Source: Methylobacterium sp. WL119 (GTDB lineage Bacteria > Pseudomonadota > Alphaproteobacteria > Rhizobiales > Beijerinckiaceae). Taken from it: a DNA stretch of 64,000 nt. The position numbers and the translations under genes are program-made. Below the pieces are notes generated by a model. It did not search any database. It was given only the letters and a program-made list of their open reading frames with translations, and was not told where the DNA came from. Positions 1 through 9,337 of the stretch are shown in pieces. The stretch spans positions 62,001 through 126,000 of the forward strand of contig NZ_VRUU01000004.1 in NCBI RefSeq assembly GCF_008039875.1. Reading direction: 5' to 3'. The stretch's first letter is position 1, and each line of letters starts with the position of its first letter.

Positions 1-1745
<1,745 letters not shown>

Positions 1746-1769
1746 GGCGGCAGGGTGTATGGTGACGGC

Positions 1770-2231
1770 ATGATGCGCGAGCCCCCCACCCGTACCGGCC
1801 TGGTCCGCTCGATGGCGCAGGGCTTCGTCGGCCGCTGCCCGCATTGCGGGGAGGGCCGGATCTTCGGGCGCTACCTCAAGGTCCGGCCCGAATGCGACGC
1901 GTGCGGGCTCGAGCTGCACCATCACCGCGCCGACGACCTGCCGCCCTACCTGGTGATCTTCGTGGTCGCCCACGTGATCGGCTACCTGATCCTCGAATCG
2001 GAGCTGAACTACGACGTGCCGCTCTGGGTCTCGCTCAGCGTCTGGCCGGTGGTGACGCTGGCGCTGGCGCTCGGGCTGCTCCAGCCGGTGAAGGGCGCGG
2101 TGGTCGGGCTGCAATACGCGCTTGGCATGCACGGCTTCGCCACGCTACCGGGAGCTAAGCCCGACGCGGGGCCGGAGGACGCGCACCTTGACCGACCCGG
2201 CCTCGACGGCGCGTCCCCCCTCCGGCCCTAA
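1770..2231 (+). CDS. DUF983 family membrane protein
   Basis: A protein of about 153 residues with the DUF983 signature. A CPHCGEG motif near the N-terminus and a CDACG motif about 20 residues later could bind a metal, and they are followed by a His-rich HHHRADD segment. Two hydrophobic segments around residues 60-80 and 90-115 predict an inner-membrane protein. The family has no firmly established role. ATG 1770 was chosen; GTG 1755 and ATG 1773 are also in frame. The gene starts 25 bases after rnr and its end overlaps the next gene in another frame, so the three are probably co-transcribed. Confidence 0.85.
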   Translation: MMREPPTRTGLVRSMAQGFVGRCPHCGEGRIFGRYLKVRPECDACGLELHHHRADDLPPYLVIFVVAHVIGYLILESELNYDVPLWVSLSVWPVVTLALALGLLQPVKGAVVGLQYALGMHGFATLPGAKPDAGPEDAHLDRPGLDGASPLRP

Positions 2232-2925
2232 GCCGAAACCGTCCGCGGCCTTGCGCCCGCGCGACGCCGCGACGCTGATCGTGCTCGACCGCCGCAGCAG
2301 CGGGCCGAAGGTGCTGATGGGGCGGCGCAACGCCGGCCTCGCCTTCATGCCGGGCAAGTTCGTGTTTCCCGGCGGGCGGATCGAGGCGAGCGACAGGCGC
2401 ATGCCGGTGGCCGGCGCGCTGCCCGACTACGCCGAGGCCGCGCTGACCCGGCAGGTGGTGCGCCCGCCCCACCATCTCGGCCGCGCGCTGGCGCTCGCCG
2501 CCATCCGCGAGACCTTCGAGGAGACCGGCCTGCTCGTCGGCACCCGCGAATACGGGCCGCCGGAGGAGGTGCCGGCCGGCTGGGAGGCCTTCGCCGCCCA
2601 CGGCGTGCTGCCGGACCTCGAGGCGCTGCACTTCGTCGCCCGCGCGATCACGCCGCCGAAGCGCGTGCGCCGCTTCGACACCCGCTTCTTCACGGTCGAC
2701 CGCCGCGCCATCGCCGCCGAGGAGCCGGGCCGGGTCTCGGAGGCGTCGGAACTCACCGAGCTCGCGTGGTTCACCTTCGCCGCCGCGCGCAAGCTCGACC
2801 TGCCGACCATCACAGGCATGATCCTCGACGAGCTGGAAGCCCAGGTCGCGGTCGACTTCGCGCCCTACCGCCCGATCCCGTTCCACGCCGAGCGCCGCGG
2901 CCGGCGCGAGCGCACGGTGCTGTAG
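2188..2925 (+). CDS. Nudix hydrolase
   Basis: A Nudix-fold pyrophosphohydrolase of about 245 residues. The second half of the Nudix box reads RETFEETGLL, which carries the metal-binding glutamates. The glycine-rich first half, FPGGRIEAS, lies some 40 residues earlier, so the box is split by an inserted loop, as in NUDT19-like subfamilies. The TTG start at 2188 is preferred because GGAGG lies at 2174-2178 with 9 bases of spacing; a longer frame from 2122 would run far into the DUF983 gene. The start overlaps that gene by 44 bases. The substrate cannot be told from sequence; a nucleoside diphosphate derivative or CoA ester is possible. Confidence 0.85.
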   Translation: MTDPASTARPPSGPKPKPSAALRPRDAATLIVLDRRSSGPKVLMGRRNAGLAFMPGKFVFPGGRIEASDRRMPVAGALPDYAEAALTRQVVRPPHHLGRALALAAIRETFEETGLLVGTREYGPPEEVPAGWEAFAAHGVLPDLEALHFVARAITPPKRVRRFDTRFFTVDRRAIAAEEPGRVSEASELTELAWFTFAAARKLDLPTITGMILDELEAQVAVDFAPYRPIPFHAERRGRRERTVL

Positions 2926-3072
2926 GGCTCGGGCCGCGGGGCGCCCGAGCGGGTCCCCACCTTGACGGCCCCGGCCCGATCGGGCATTCACCCGCCGGTA
3001 TTCGGCCGGCCACGCCCGGCCCTTTTGCGTTTCGCGCTTGCGGAATGCCGCGAAGCCCCAGGAGCGCCCGCC

Positions 3073-3240
3073 ATGGCCAAGGCCGTCACCGTCAAGATCA
3101 AGCTCGTCTCCACCGCCGACACGGGCTACTTCTACGTCACCAAGAAGAACTCCCGCACGCAGACCGAGAAGCTGACGCAGCGCAAGTACGACCCGGTCGT
3201 GCGCAAGCACGTCGACTTCAAGGAATCGAAGATCAAGTAA
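3073..3240 (+). CDS. rpmG: 50S ribosomal protein L33
   Basis: A 55-residue basic protein starting [18 protein letters not shown], the normal length and N-terminus of alphaproteobacterial L33. AGGAG at 3060-3064 lies 8 bases before the ATG, which rules out the upstream in-frame extension to 2962. It lacks the CxxC zinc motifs of the C+ L33 type, so it is a C- form. A TTGACG at 2962-2967 could be a -35 element, but the matching -10 is weak. A strong hairpin terminator follows 35 bases after the stop. Confidence 0.97.
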   Translation: MAKAVTVKIKLVSTADTGYFYVTKKNSRTQTEKLTQRKYDPVVRKHVDFKESKIK

Positions 3241-3274
3241 GCGTTTCGGTCCGGCAGCCCGGATCGGACGACGA

Positions 3275-3302
3275 GGCCGCCCCCGACCGGGGCGGCCTTT
3301 TT
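3275..3302 (+). terminator. Intrinsic terminator of rpmG
   Basis: A perfect 9-bp GC stem (GGCCGCCCC paired with GGGGCGGCC) around a 5-base loop is followed by TTTTT. It ends the rnr-to-rpmG transcript and separates it from the convergent LysR gene. Confidence 0.9.
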
Positions 3303-3324
3303 CGTGCACGCCGGTGCGGCGCTC

Positions 3325-4227
3325 CTACAGGTCCGGCGCGTCGAGCGTCTTCGCCAATGTCCGCGCGATGGCGACCAGCGCCGTGATCATCGGGGTGGAG
3401 GGCTCGCGCCGCGGCGCCACCAGGCCGATCGTGTGCTCCAGCTCCGGCGCGACGATCGGGATCGCGCGCACGCCGACCATCGGCCCGAGGGCGTCGGCGA
3501 GGATCGCCGGCATCACGCTCGCCCACTTGAGCGTGCGGACATGGGTCATCAGCACGATCATCGAGTTCGATTCGAGCGAGGCCGAGGGCTCGCCGCCCGC
3601 GTCGCGGATCTGCTGGTCGATGATGCGCCGGTTCTGCATGTTCGGCGTGAGCAGGCACAGCGGCAGGCGGCCGATCTCGGCCCAGGTCACCGAGGCGCGT
3701 GCGTCGAAGGCGCCGCCTTCCGCGGTCAGCAGCCGGTAGCGCTCGCGGTAGAGCGGCACCGAGATCACCCGGCCGAGCGGCTCGTTGTCGAGGTAGGTCA
3801 GGCCGGCATCGGCCTCCAGGTTCTCGATCAACGAGAAGATGTCGGCCGAGGTGGTCGATTCCACCGTCAGCCGCACGTCGGGGTGCTTCTCGCGGTAGGG
3901 CGTGGTGAGGTTGGCCACCATCGGCAACGCGGTCGGGATCGCGGCGATGCGCAGGTGCCCGGTGAGGCCGCGGCGCAGGCCCGCCACGTCCTCGTGCATG
4001 GCGCGGCTGTCGGCGACGATGCGCCGGCCCCATTCGAGCACGCGCTCGCCCTCCGGGGTGAAGCCCTGGAAGCGCGAGCCGCGCCGCACCAGCTGCACCC
4101 CGAAGCGGTTCTCGAGCTGCTTCACCCCCGCCGACAGGGTCTGCTGGGTGACGCCGCAGGTCTCGGCGGCGCGCCCGAAATGCTGCTCCCGCGAGAGCGC
4201 GAGCAGGAAGTCGAGCTTGTCGATCAT
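3325..4227 (-). CDS. LysR-family regulator of the formate dehydrogenase locus
   Basis: A 300-residue LysR-type regulator. The N-terminal winged HTH (residues about 3-62, containing REQHFGRAAETCGVTQQTLS) is followed by a type 2 periplasmic-binding-like effector domain (about 90-295). It is the last gene of the minus-strand block carrying the formate dehydrogenase and the OFA transporter, so control of that locus by formate or oxalate is a reasonable inference. LysR regulators (FdsR) next to fds operons are known in other bacteria. It starts 58 bases after the transporter stop. No copy of the motif found upstream of fdsG and the transporter is seen at its own start. Confidence 0.85.
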   Translation of the reverse strand: MIDKLDFLLALSREQHFGRAAETCGVTQQTLSAGVKQLENRFGVQLVRRGSRFQGFTPEGERVLEWGRRIVADSRAMHEDVAGLRRGLTGHLRIAAIPTALPMVANLTTPYREKHPDVRLTVESTTSADIFSLIENLEADAGLTYLDNEPLGRVISVPLYRERYRLLTAEGGAFDARASVTWAEIGRLPLCLLTPNMQNRRIIDQQIRDAGGEPSASLESNSMIVLMTHVRTLKWASVMPAILADALGPMVGVRAIPIVAPELEHTIGLVAPRREPSTPMITALVAIARTLAKTLDAPDL

Positions 4228-4285
4228 GGCACCCTCCCCGGCGGCGTGCCGGGAAGGCTATACCCATTCGGCCGACCGCGCCCGC

Positions 4286-5941
4286 TCAGCGGAACAGGAT
4301 CAGCGCCTTGGCCAGCGTCGTCCACACGCCCCAGGCGATCGGGATGCCGACGACGGCCCAGGCGGCGAGCGCCGCCAGGCCGAAGCCGCCGCGGCCGATG
4401 CCGAAGGAGCCCGAGGGGATCGTCCCCGCCGCGCCCCGGCTGTTCAGCGCCGCCACGTCGGCGTCCGACATGAACCACTTGGCCTTGAGCGGGCGCACCA
4501 GCAGGTTGGCGACGAAGCCGAGCGCCAGCATGCCGGCGAGGATGTACATGGTGCCGTCGTAGAGGCGCGAGCCGGCGACGCCGGCATCGACCTGCGCCTG
4601 GCGGATGTAGTTGACCACCACCGGCCCGACGATGCCGGCCGTCGACCACGCGGTGAGCAGCCGCCCGTGGATCGCGCCGACGAACTGCGTGCCGAAGATG
4701 TCGGCGAGATAGGCCGGCACCGTGGCGAAGCCGCCGCCGTACATCGACAGGATGACGCAGAACGCGAGCACGAACAGCGCCTGCGAGCCTGCGGCGGCGA
4801 AGGACGGCGCACCGGCATAGAGCGCGATGCCGAGCGCGAAGAAGATCGCGTAGGTGGTCTTGCGCCCGAGCTTGTCCGACATCGAGGCCCAGAAGAAGCG
4901 GCCGCCGATGTTGAACAGCGACAGCAGCCCGACGAAGCCCGCCGCGATCGCGGCGACCTGCGCCTTCTGGCCGGCCTCGAGGGCGGAAAAGCCGACATCC
5001 GGCGCGCCGACGAGGCGGCCGCCGAAGATCTCCTGCAGCATCGGCGAGGCGATGCCGATGACGCCGATCCCGGCCGAGACGTTGAGGCACAGCACCGCCC
5101 AGATCAGCCAGAACTGCGCGGTCTTGTGCGCGTCGTCGAGGTGGACCTGGCCGTTGGTGATCATCCCCGCCTTGGCCGGCGCCGGGCTCCAGCCCTCGGG
5201 CTTCCAGCCGGCCGGCGGCACGCGGTAGCCGAGCGCGCCGGCCATCATGAACACGAAGTAGCCGGCGGCCATCACCAGGAAGGTCTGCCACACGCCGACC
5301 GAGGTCGGCGACTTGAACGCGTCCATCAGCATCGCCGCCAGCGGCGAGCCGATCAGCGCGCCGCCGCCGAACCCCATGATCGCCATGCCGGTGGCCATGC
5401 CGCGCCGGTCCGGGAACCACTTGATCAGGGTCGAGACCGGCGAGATGTAGCCGAGCCCGAGGCCGATGCCGCCGATCACGCCCGAGCCGAGCCACATCAT
5501 CCAGAGCTGATGGGTGACGATGCCCAGCGCCGAGATCGCCATGCCGCCGCACCAGCACAAAGCCGCGGCGATGCCGGCCTTGCGCGGCCCCGCCCGCTCG
5601 AGCCAGCCGCCAAACACCGCGGCCGAGGCCCCGAGGAAGACGAAGAACAGGGTGTACATCCAGCCGAGATCGGCCACCCGCCAATCGCAGGTGGTGGTCA
5701 CCAGCGCGGTCGCCAGCGACATGTCCGGGCAGGCCTTCGACGCGGTGATGCCGAGGGCGCGCGAGAGCGGCAGCCAGAACACCGAGAAGCCGTAGGCCAT
5801 GCCGATGCAGAGGTGGATCGCCAGGGCCGCCGGCGGCACGAGCCAGCGGTTAAACCCGGGTTTCGCGACGATGTATTCGCGCGACAACCAGGATGTCGGC
5901 CGCTCGCGCAGCAAGGTGACGTCGGCGGTCCGTGCGGTCAT
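4286..5941 (-). CDS. OFA-family MFS transporter (oxalate/formate type)
   Basis: A 551-residue major facilitator protein with about 12 hydrophobic helices. It opens with a cytoplasmic N-terminus and the segment LCIGMAYGFSVFWLPLSRALG, typical of the oxalate:formate antiporter family. The MFS loop motif between helices 2 and 3 reads GGWLERAGPRKAG. Its place directly downstream of fdsD suggests it brings in formate, or exchanges oxalate for formate, and so feeds the dehydrogenase. The substrate is inferred from family and context, not from residues. A 142-base gap with a palindrome and a hairpin separates it from fdsD, so it may also have its own promoter. Confidence 0.85.
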   Translation of the reverse strand: MTARTADVTLLRERPTSWLSREYIVAKPGFNRWLVPPAALAIHLCIGMAYGFSVFWLPLSRALGITASKACPDMSLATALVTTTCDWRVADLGWMYTLFFVFLGASAAVFGGWLERAGPRKAGIAAALCWCGGMAISALGIVTHQLWMMWLGSGVIGGIGLGLGYISPVSTLIKWFPDRRGMATGMAIMGFGGGALIGSPLAAMLMDAFKSPTSVGVWQTFLVMAAGYFVFMMAGALGYRVPPAGWKPEGWSPAPAKAGMITNGQVHLDDAHKTAQFWLIWAVLCLNVSAGIGVIGIASPMLQEIFGGRLVGAPDVGFSALEAGQKAQVAAIAAGFVGLLSLFNIGGRFFWASMSDKLGRKTTYAIFFALGIALYAGAPSFAAAGSQALFVLAFCVILSMYGGGFATVPAYLADIFGTQFVGAIHGRLLTAWSTAGIVGPVVVNYIRQAQVDAGVAGSRLYDGTMYILAGMLALGFVANLLVRPLKAKWFMSDADVAALNSRGAAGTIPSGSFGIGRGGFGLAALAAWAVVGIPIAWGVWTTLAKALILFR

Positions 5942-5990
5942 CGGTGAAGTTCCCCCGAAGCGGCCCTGTTGAGCGGGCCGTCAATCGAGG

Positions 5991-6016
5991 TGAATTCTAA
6001 GGATTGAATTCAAGCG
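5991..6016 (-). promoter_or_regulatory. Palindrome with candidate LysR box upstream of the OFA transporter
   Basis: TGAATTC (5991-5997) and GAATTCA (6006-6012) form a perfect inverted repeat with 8 bases between. The overlapping 15-mer GATTGAATTCAAGCG at 6002-6016 matches 13 of 15 bases of a site upstream of fdsG at 11433-11447. It lies about 60 bases before the transporter ATG. It is AT-rich in a very GC-rich region, as expected for an operator. Confidence 0.5.
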
Positions 6017-6040
6017 CGACTATCCGCGGATGTCGACGAG

Positions 6041-6061
6041 TCGGACGTTTCATCCGTCCGA
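6041..6061 (-). other. Hairpin between fdsD and the OFA transporter
   Basis: TCGGACG and CGTCCGA form a 7-bp stem with a 7-base loop, 23 bases after the fdsD stop on the minus strand. There is no T tract, so it could be an attenuator or mRNA-stabilising hairpin rather than a full terminator. Confidence 0.4.
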
Positions 6062-6083
6062 TCGTGACAAAACCGCGCCGGCG

Positions 6084-6377
6084 TCAACCGGCGTCGCTCG
6101 CACCTTCGCCGAGCTTCTGCGGATCGCGGGTGGCGGACCGCACCGGGCTCTCGGCCTCGGTCCGGCCCTCGCGCATCGCGCGGACCACGAGCGGGTCGAC
6201 CCGCTCGCCCATCGCCGGCAGGCAGGCCTCGAGGCTCGCGAGCATCTTCGGGGTCCAGAACGCGACCACGTGCTTGTGGATGCCGGTCACCGCCTCGTCG
6301 TCCGGGTAGGACCGGAAGAAGGACGCGATCTGGTTGGCCATTCGCACCAGCTTCTCGTCGCTCGTCAGCGCGCTCAT
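6084..6377 (-). CDS. fdsD: Formate dehydrogenase delta subunit
   Basis: A 97-residue protein starting MSALTSDEKLVRMANQIASF, characteristic of FdsD, the small subunit of NAD-linked molybdenum formate dehydrogenases, needed for full enzyme activity or assembly. The family motifs MANQIAxFF and KHVVAFWTPKM are present. ATG 6377 was chosen because upstream in-frame codons look non-coding. It follows fdsA after 88 bases containing a 10-bp palindrome. The sulfurtransferase gene fdsC, which sits between fdsA and fdsD in the canonical fdsGBACD operon, is absent here. Confidence 0.9.
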   Translation of the reverse strand: MSALTSDEKLVRMANQIASFFRSYPDDEAVTGIHKHVVAFWTPKMLASLEACLPAMGERVDPLVVRAMREGRTEAESPVRSATRDPQKLGEGASDAG

Positions 6378-6428
6378 CGAAAACCTTTGCTTGCCTGCGT
6401 TGCCGAACGATGCGCGAGCAGCGCGTGT

Positions 6429-6453
6429 CCCTCCCCCCGCAGAGGGGGGAGGG
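6429..6453. repeat. Palindromic intergenic element between fdsA and fdsD
   Basis: CCCTCCCCCC (6429-6438) and GGGGGGAGGG (6444-6453) form a perfect 10-bp stem with a 5-base loop. Similar C-run/G-run palindromes occur at 13683, 32010, 34270 and 48186, so it looks like a short dispersed element. Inside this operon it could stabilise or separate segments of the mRNA. Confidence 0.6.
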
Positions 6454-6465
6454 AAGAGCCTGCCG

Positions 6466-9327
6466 CTACTCCGCCGCGTCGAGCTGCTGCGCGATGCGGG
6501 TGAGCGAGAAGTCCTCCTCGTAGAACTTCGCCTGCCAGTCCGACGGGCGGTTGGTGCGCCGGACCTGCACCGCCGTGACCTTGTACTCGGGGCAGTTGGT
6601 CGCCCAGTCCGAGAAGTCCGTCGTGATGACGTTCGCGCCGGTCTTGGCGTGATGGAAGGTGGTGTAGACCACGCCCGGCTGCATCCGCTCGGTGATACGC
6701 GCCTTGAGCGCGATGTCGCCCGACCGGCTCTCCAGCGAGACCAGGTCGCCGTCGACCACGCCGCGGACCTCGGCGTCGAACGGGTGGATCTCCAGCACGT
6801 CCTCCTCGTGCCAGCGCGAGTTCTCGGTGCGCCGGGTCTGCGCGCCGACATTGTACTGCGACAGGATCCGGCCGGTGGTGAGGATGAGCGGGAACTTCGC
6901 CCCCGTGCGCTCCTCGGTGGCCACGAACTCGGTGATCATGAACCGGCCGAGGCCGCGCACGAACCGGTCGACGTGCATCATCGGCGTGCCCATCGGCGCC
7001 TTGTCGTTGCAGGGCCACTGCACCGAGCCGAGCTCATCGAGCTTGGCGAAGGAGACGCCGGCGAAGCTCGGCGTCAGCGCCGCGATCTCGTCCATGATCT
7101 CCGACGGATGGCTGTAGTCCATCTCGTAGCCCAGCGCCTTGGAGAGCAGGATCGTGCCCTCCCAGTCGCCGTAGCCGCCCATCGGCGGCATCACCTTGCG
7201 CACGCGCGAGATCCGGCGCTCGGCGTTGGTGAAGGTGCCGTCCTTCTCCAGGAACGAGGCGCCCGGCAGGAAGACGTGGGCGTACTTGGCGGTCTCGTTC
7301 AGGAACAGGTCCTGGATGACGATGCACTCCATCGCCATCAGGCCGGACGTGACGTGGTGGGTGTCCGGGTCCGACTGGGCGATGTCCTCGCCCTGGATGT
7401 ACATGCCCTTGAAGGCGCCATCGACGGCCTCGTCGAGCATGTTGGTGATGCGCAGGCCCGGCGCGTTGTCGAGCTTGGCCCCCCAGAGCGCCTCGAAGCT
7501 CTCGCGGGTGGCGTCGTCCGAGACGTGGCGGTAGCCCGGCAGCTCGTGCGGGAACGAGCCCATGTCGCAGGAGCCCTGGACGTTGTTCTGGCCGCGCAGC
7601 GGGTTCACGCCGGCGCCGAGCTTGCCGATGTTGCCGGTGGCCATGGCGATGTTGGCCATGCCCATCACCATGGTCGAGCCCTGGCTGTGCTCGGTGACGC
7701 CGAGGCCGTAGTAGATGCCGGCGTTGCCGCCGGTGGCGTAGAGCCGGGCGGCGGCGCGGAGCTCAACGGGGTCGATGCCGGTGTATTGCGCCTGCGCCTC
7801 CGGCGAGTGGCGCTCGTCGGCGATGAAGCGGGCCCAGGACTCGAACTCGGCGAGGTCGCAGCGCTCGCGCACGTAGGCCTCGTCGATCAGCCCCTCGGTG
7901 ACGATCACGTGCGCCATCGAGTTGATGAAGGCGACGTTGGAGCCGGGCTTCAGCGGCAGGTGGTGCGTCGCCTTGATGTGGGGCGACTTCACCAGGTCGA
8001 TCTTGCGCGGATCGGCGACGATGAGCTTGGCGCCCTGGCGCAGGCGCCGCTTCATCCGCGAGCCGAAGACCGGGTGGCCGTCGGTCGGGTTGGCGCCGAT
8101 CACCAGGATCACGTCGGACTGCTCGACCGACTTGAAGTCCTGCGTGCCGGCCGAGGTGCCGAGCGTCGACATCAGGCCGTAGCCGGTCGGCGAGTGGCAG
8201 ACGCGGGCGCAGGTGTCGACGTTGTTGTTGCCGAAGGCGGCGCGCACCAGCTTCTGGACGAGGTAGGCCTCCTCGTTGGTGCAGCGCGACGAGGTGATGC
8301 CGCCGACCGAGTCCCGGCCGTAGGTCGCCTGGATGCGCTTGAACTCGGAGGCCGCGCGGCCGATCGCCTCCTCCCACGACACCTCGCGCCACGGATCCGT
8401 GATCTTCTCGCGGATCATCGGCTTGGTGATGCGGTCCTTGTGGGTGGCGTAGCCGTAGGCGAAGCGGCCCTTGACGCAGCTGTGGCCCTCGTTGGCCTTG
8501 CCGCCCTTGTAGGGCACCATGCGGATGATCTTGGTGCCCTGCATCTCCGCCTTGAACGAGCAGCCGACGCCGCAATAGGCGCAGGTCGTGACCTCCGAAT
8601 GCTCGGGCTGGCCGTGCTCGTGGATCGACTTCTCCTGGAGCGTCGCGGTCGGGCAGGCCTGCACGCAGGCGCCGCAGGACACGCACTCGGATTCCATGAA
8701 GTTGGTGTTGCCGGCCGCCACGCGGCTGTCGAAGCCGCGGCCCTCGATGGTGAGCGCGAAGGTGCCCTGCACCTCCTCGCAGGCGCGGACGCAGCGGTTG
8801 CAGACGATGCACTTCGACGGATCGTAGGTGAAGTACGGGTTCGACTCGTCCTTCGGCAGGTACTTCTCGGCGGTGGGCACGACGTGGTTGTCGCCGTCGT
8901 AGCCGTAGCGCACGTCGCGCAGGCCCACGATCCCGGCCATGTCCTGCAGCTCGCAGTCGCCGTTGGCCGCGCAGGTCAGGCAGGTCAGCGGGTGGTCGGA
9001 GATGTAGAGCTCCATCACGCCCTTGCGGAGCTTGGCGAGCTTGTCGGTCTGCGTCCGCACCACCATGCCGTTCTCGGCCGGCGTGGTGCAGGAGGCCGGC
9101 GTGCCGCGCCGCCCCTCGATCTCCACGAGGCAGAGGCGGCAGGAGCCGAACGGCTCCAGCGAATCCGTCGCGCACAGCTTGGGGATCTGCGTGCCCGCCG
9201 TCATCGCGGCGGCCATCACCGACGTTCCGGCCGGGACGGTGACGTCCATGCCGTCGATGCTCAGCGTCACCGTCTGATCGCTGACGCGGATCGGGGTGCC
9301 GTAGTCGATCTCTTTGATGAGGGCCAT
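6466..9327 (-). CDS. fdsA: NAD-linked formate dehydrogenase, molybdenum alpha subunit
   Basis: A 953-residue catalytic subunit that oxidises formate to CO2. An N-terminal [2Fe-2S] domain has C52, C63, C66 and C80. A His-Cys3 cluster follows (H112, C116, C119, C125), then two ferredoxin-type [4Fe-4S] motifs (C173-C183 and C215-C225) and the [4Fe-4S] of the molybdopterin domain (C249, C252, C256, C284). In NVDTCARVCHSPTG, C377 aligns with the Sec140 Mo/W ligand of E. coli FdhF and H378 is the conserved neighbour. The length and the full cluster set match the fds type, and no key residue is missing. Cytoplasmic. It lies 10 bases after fdsB. Assembly needs bis-MGD cofactor and an FdhD-type protein, which is not encoded here. 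Confidence 0.97.
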   Translation of the reverse strand: MALIKEIDYGTPIRVSDQTVTLSIDGMDVTVPAGTSVMAAAMTAGTQIPKLCATDSLEPFGSCRLCLVEIEGRRGTPASCTTPAENGMVVRTQTDKLAKLRKGVMELYISDHPLTCLTCAANGDCELQDMAGIVGLRDVRYGYDGDNHVVPTAEKYLPKDESNPYFTYDPSKCIVCNRCVRACEEVQGTFALTIEGRGFDSRVAAGNTNFMESECVSCGACVQACPTATLQEKSIHEHGQPEHSEVTTCAYCGVGCSFKAEMQGTKIIRMVPYKGGKANEGHSCVKGRFAYGYATHKDRITKPMIREKITDPWREVSWEEAIGRAASEFKRIQATYGRDSVGGITSSRCTNEEAYLVQKLVRAAFGNNNVDTCARVCHSPTGYGLMSTLGTSAGTQDFKSVEQSDVILVIGANPTDGHPVFGSRMKRRLRQGAKLIVADPRKIDLVKSPHIKATHHLPLKPGSNVAFINSMAHVIVTEGLIDEAYVRERCDLAEFESWARFIADERHSPEAQAQYTGIDPVELRAAARLYATGGNAGIYYGLGVTEHSQGSTMVMGMANIAMATGNIGKLGAGVNPLRGQNNVQGSCDMGSFPHELPGYRHVSDDATRESFEALWGAKLDNAPGLRITNMLDEAVDGAFKGMYIQGEDIAQSDPDTHHVTSGLMAMECIVIQDLFLNETAKYAHVFLPGASFLEKDGTFTNAERRISRVRKVMPPMGGYGDWEGTILLSKALGYEMDYSHPSEIMDEIAALTPSFAGVSFAKLDELGSVQWPCNDKAPMGTPMMHVDRFVRGLGRFMITEFVATEERTGAKFPLILTTGRILSQYNVGAQTRRTENSRWHEEDVLEIHPFDAEVRGVVDGDLVSLESRSGDIALKARITERMQPGVVYTTFHHAKTGANVITTDFSDWATNCPEYKVTAVQVRRTNRPSDWQAKFYEEDFSLTRIAQQLDAAE

Positions 9328-9337
9328 GGACGCCTCC

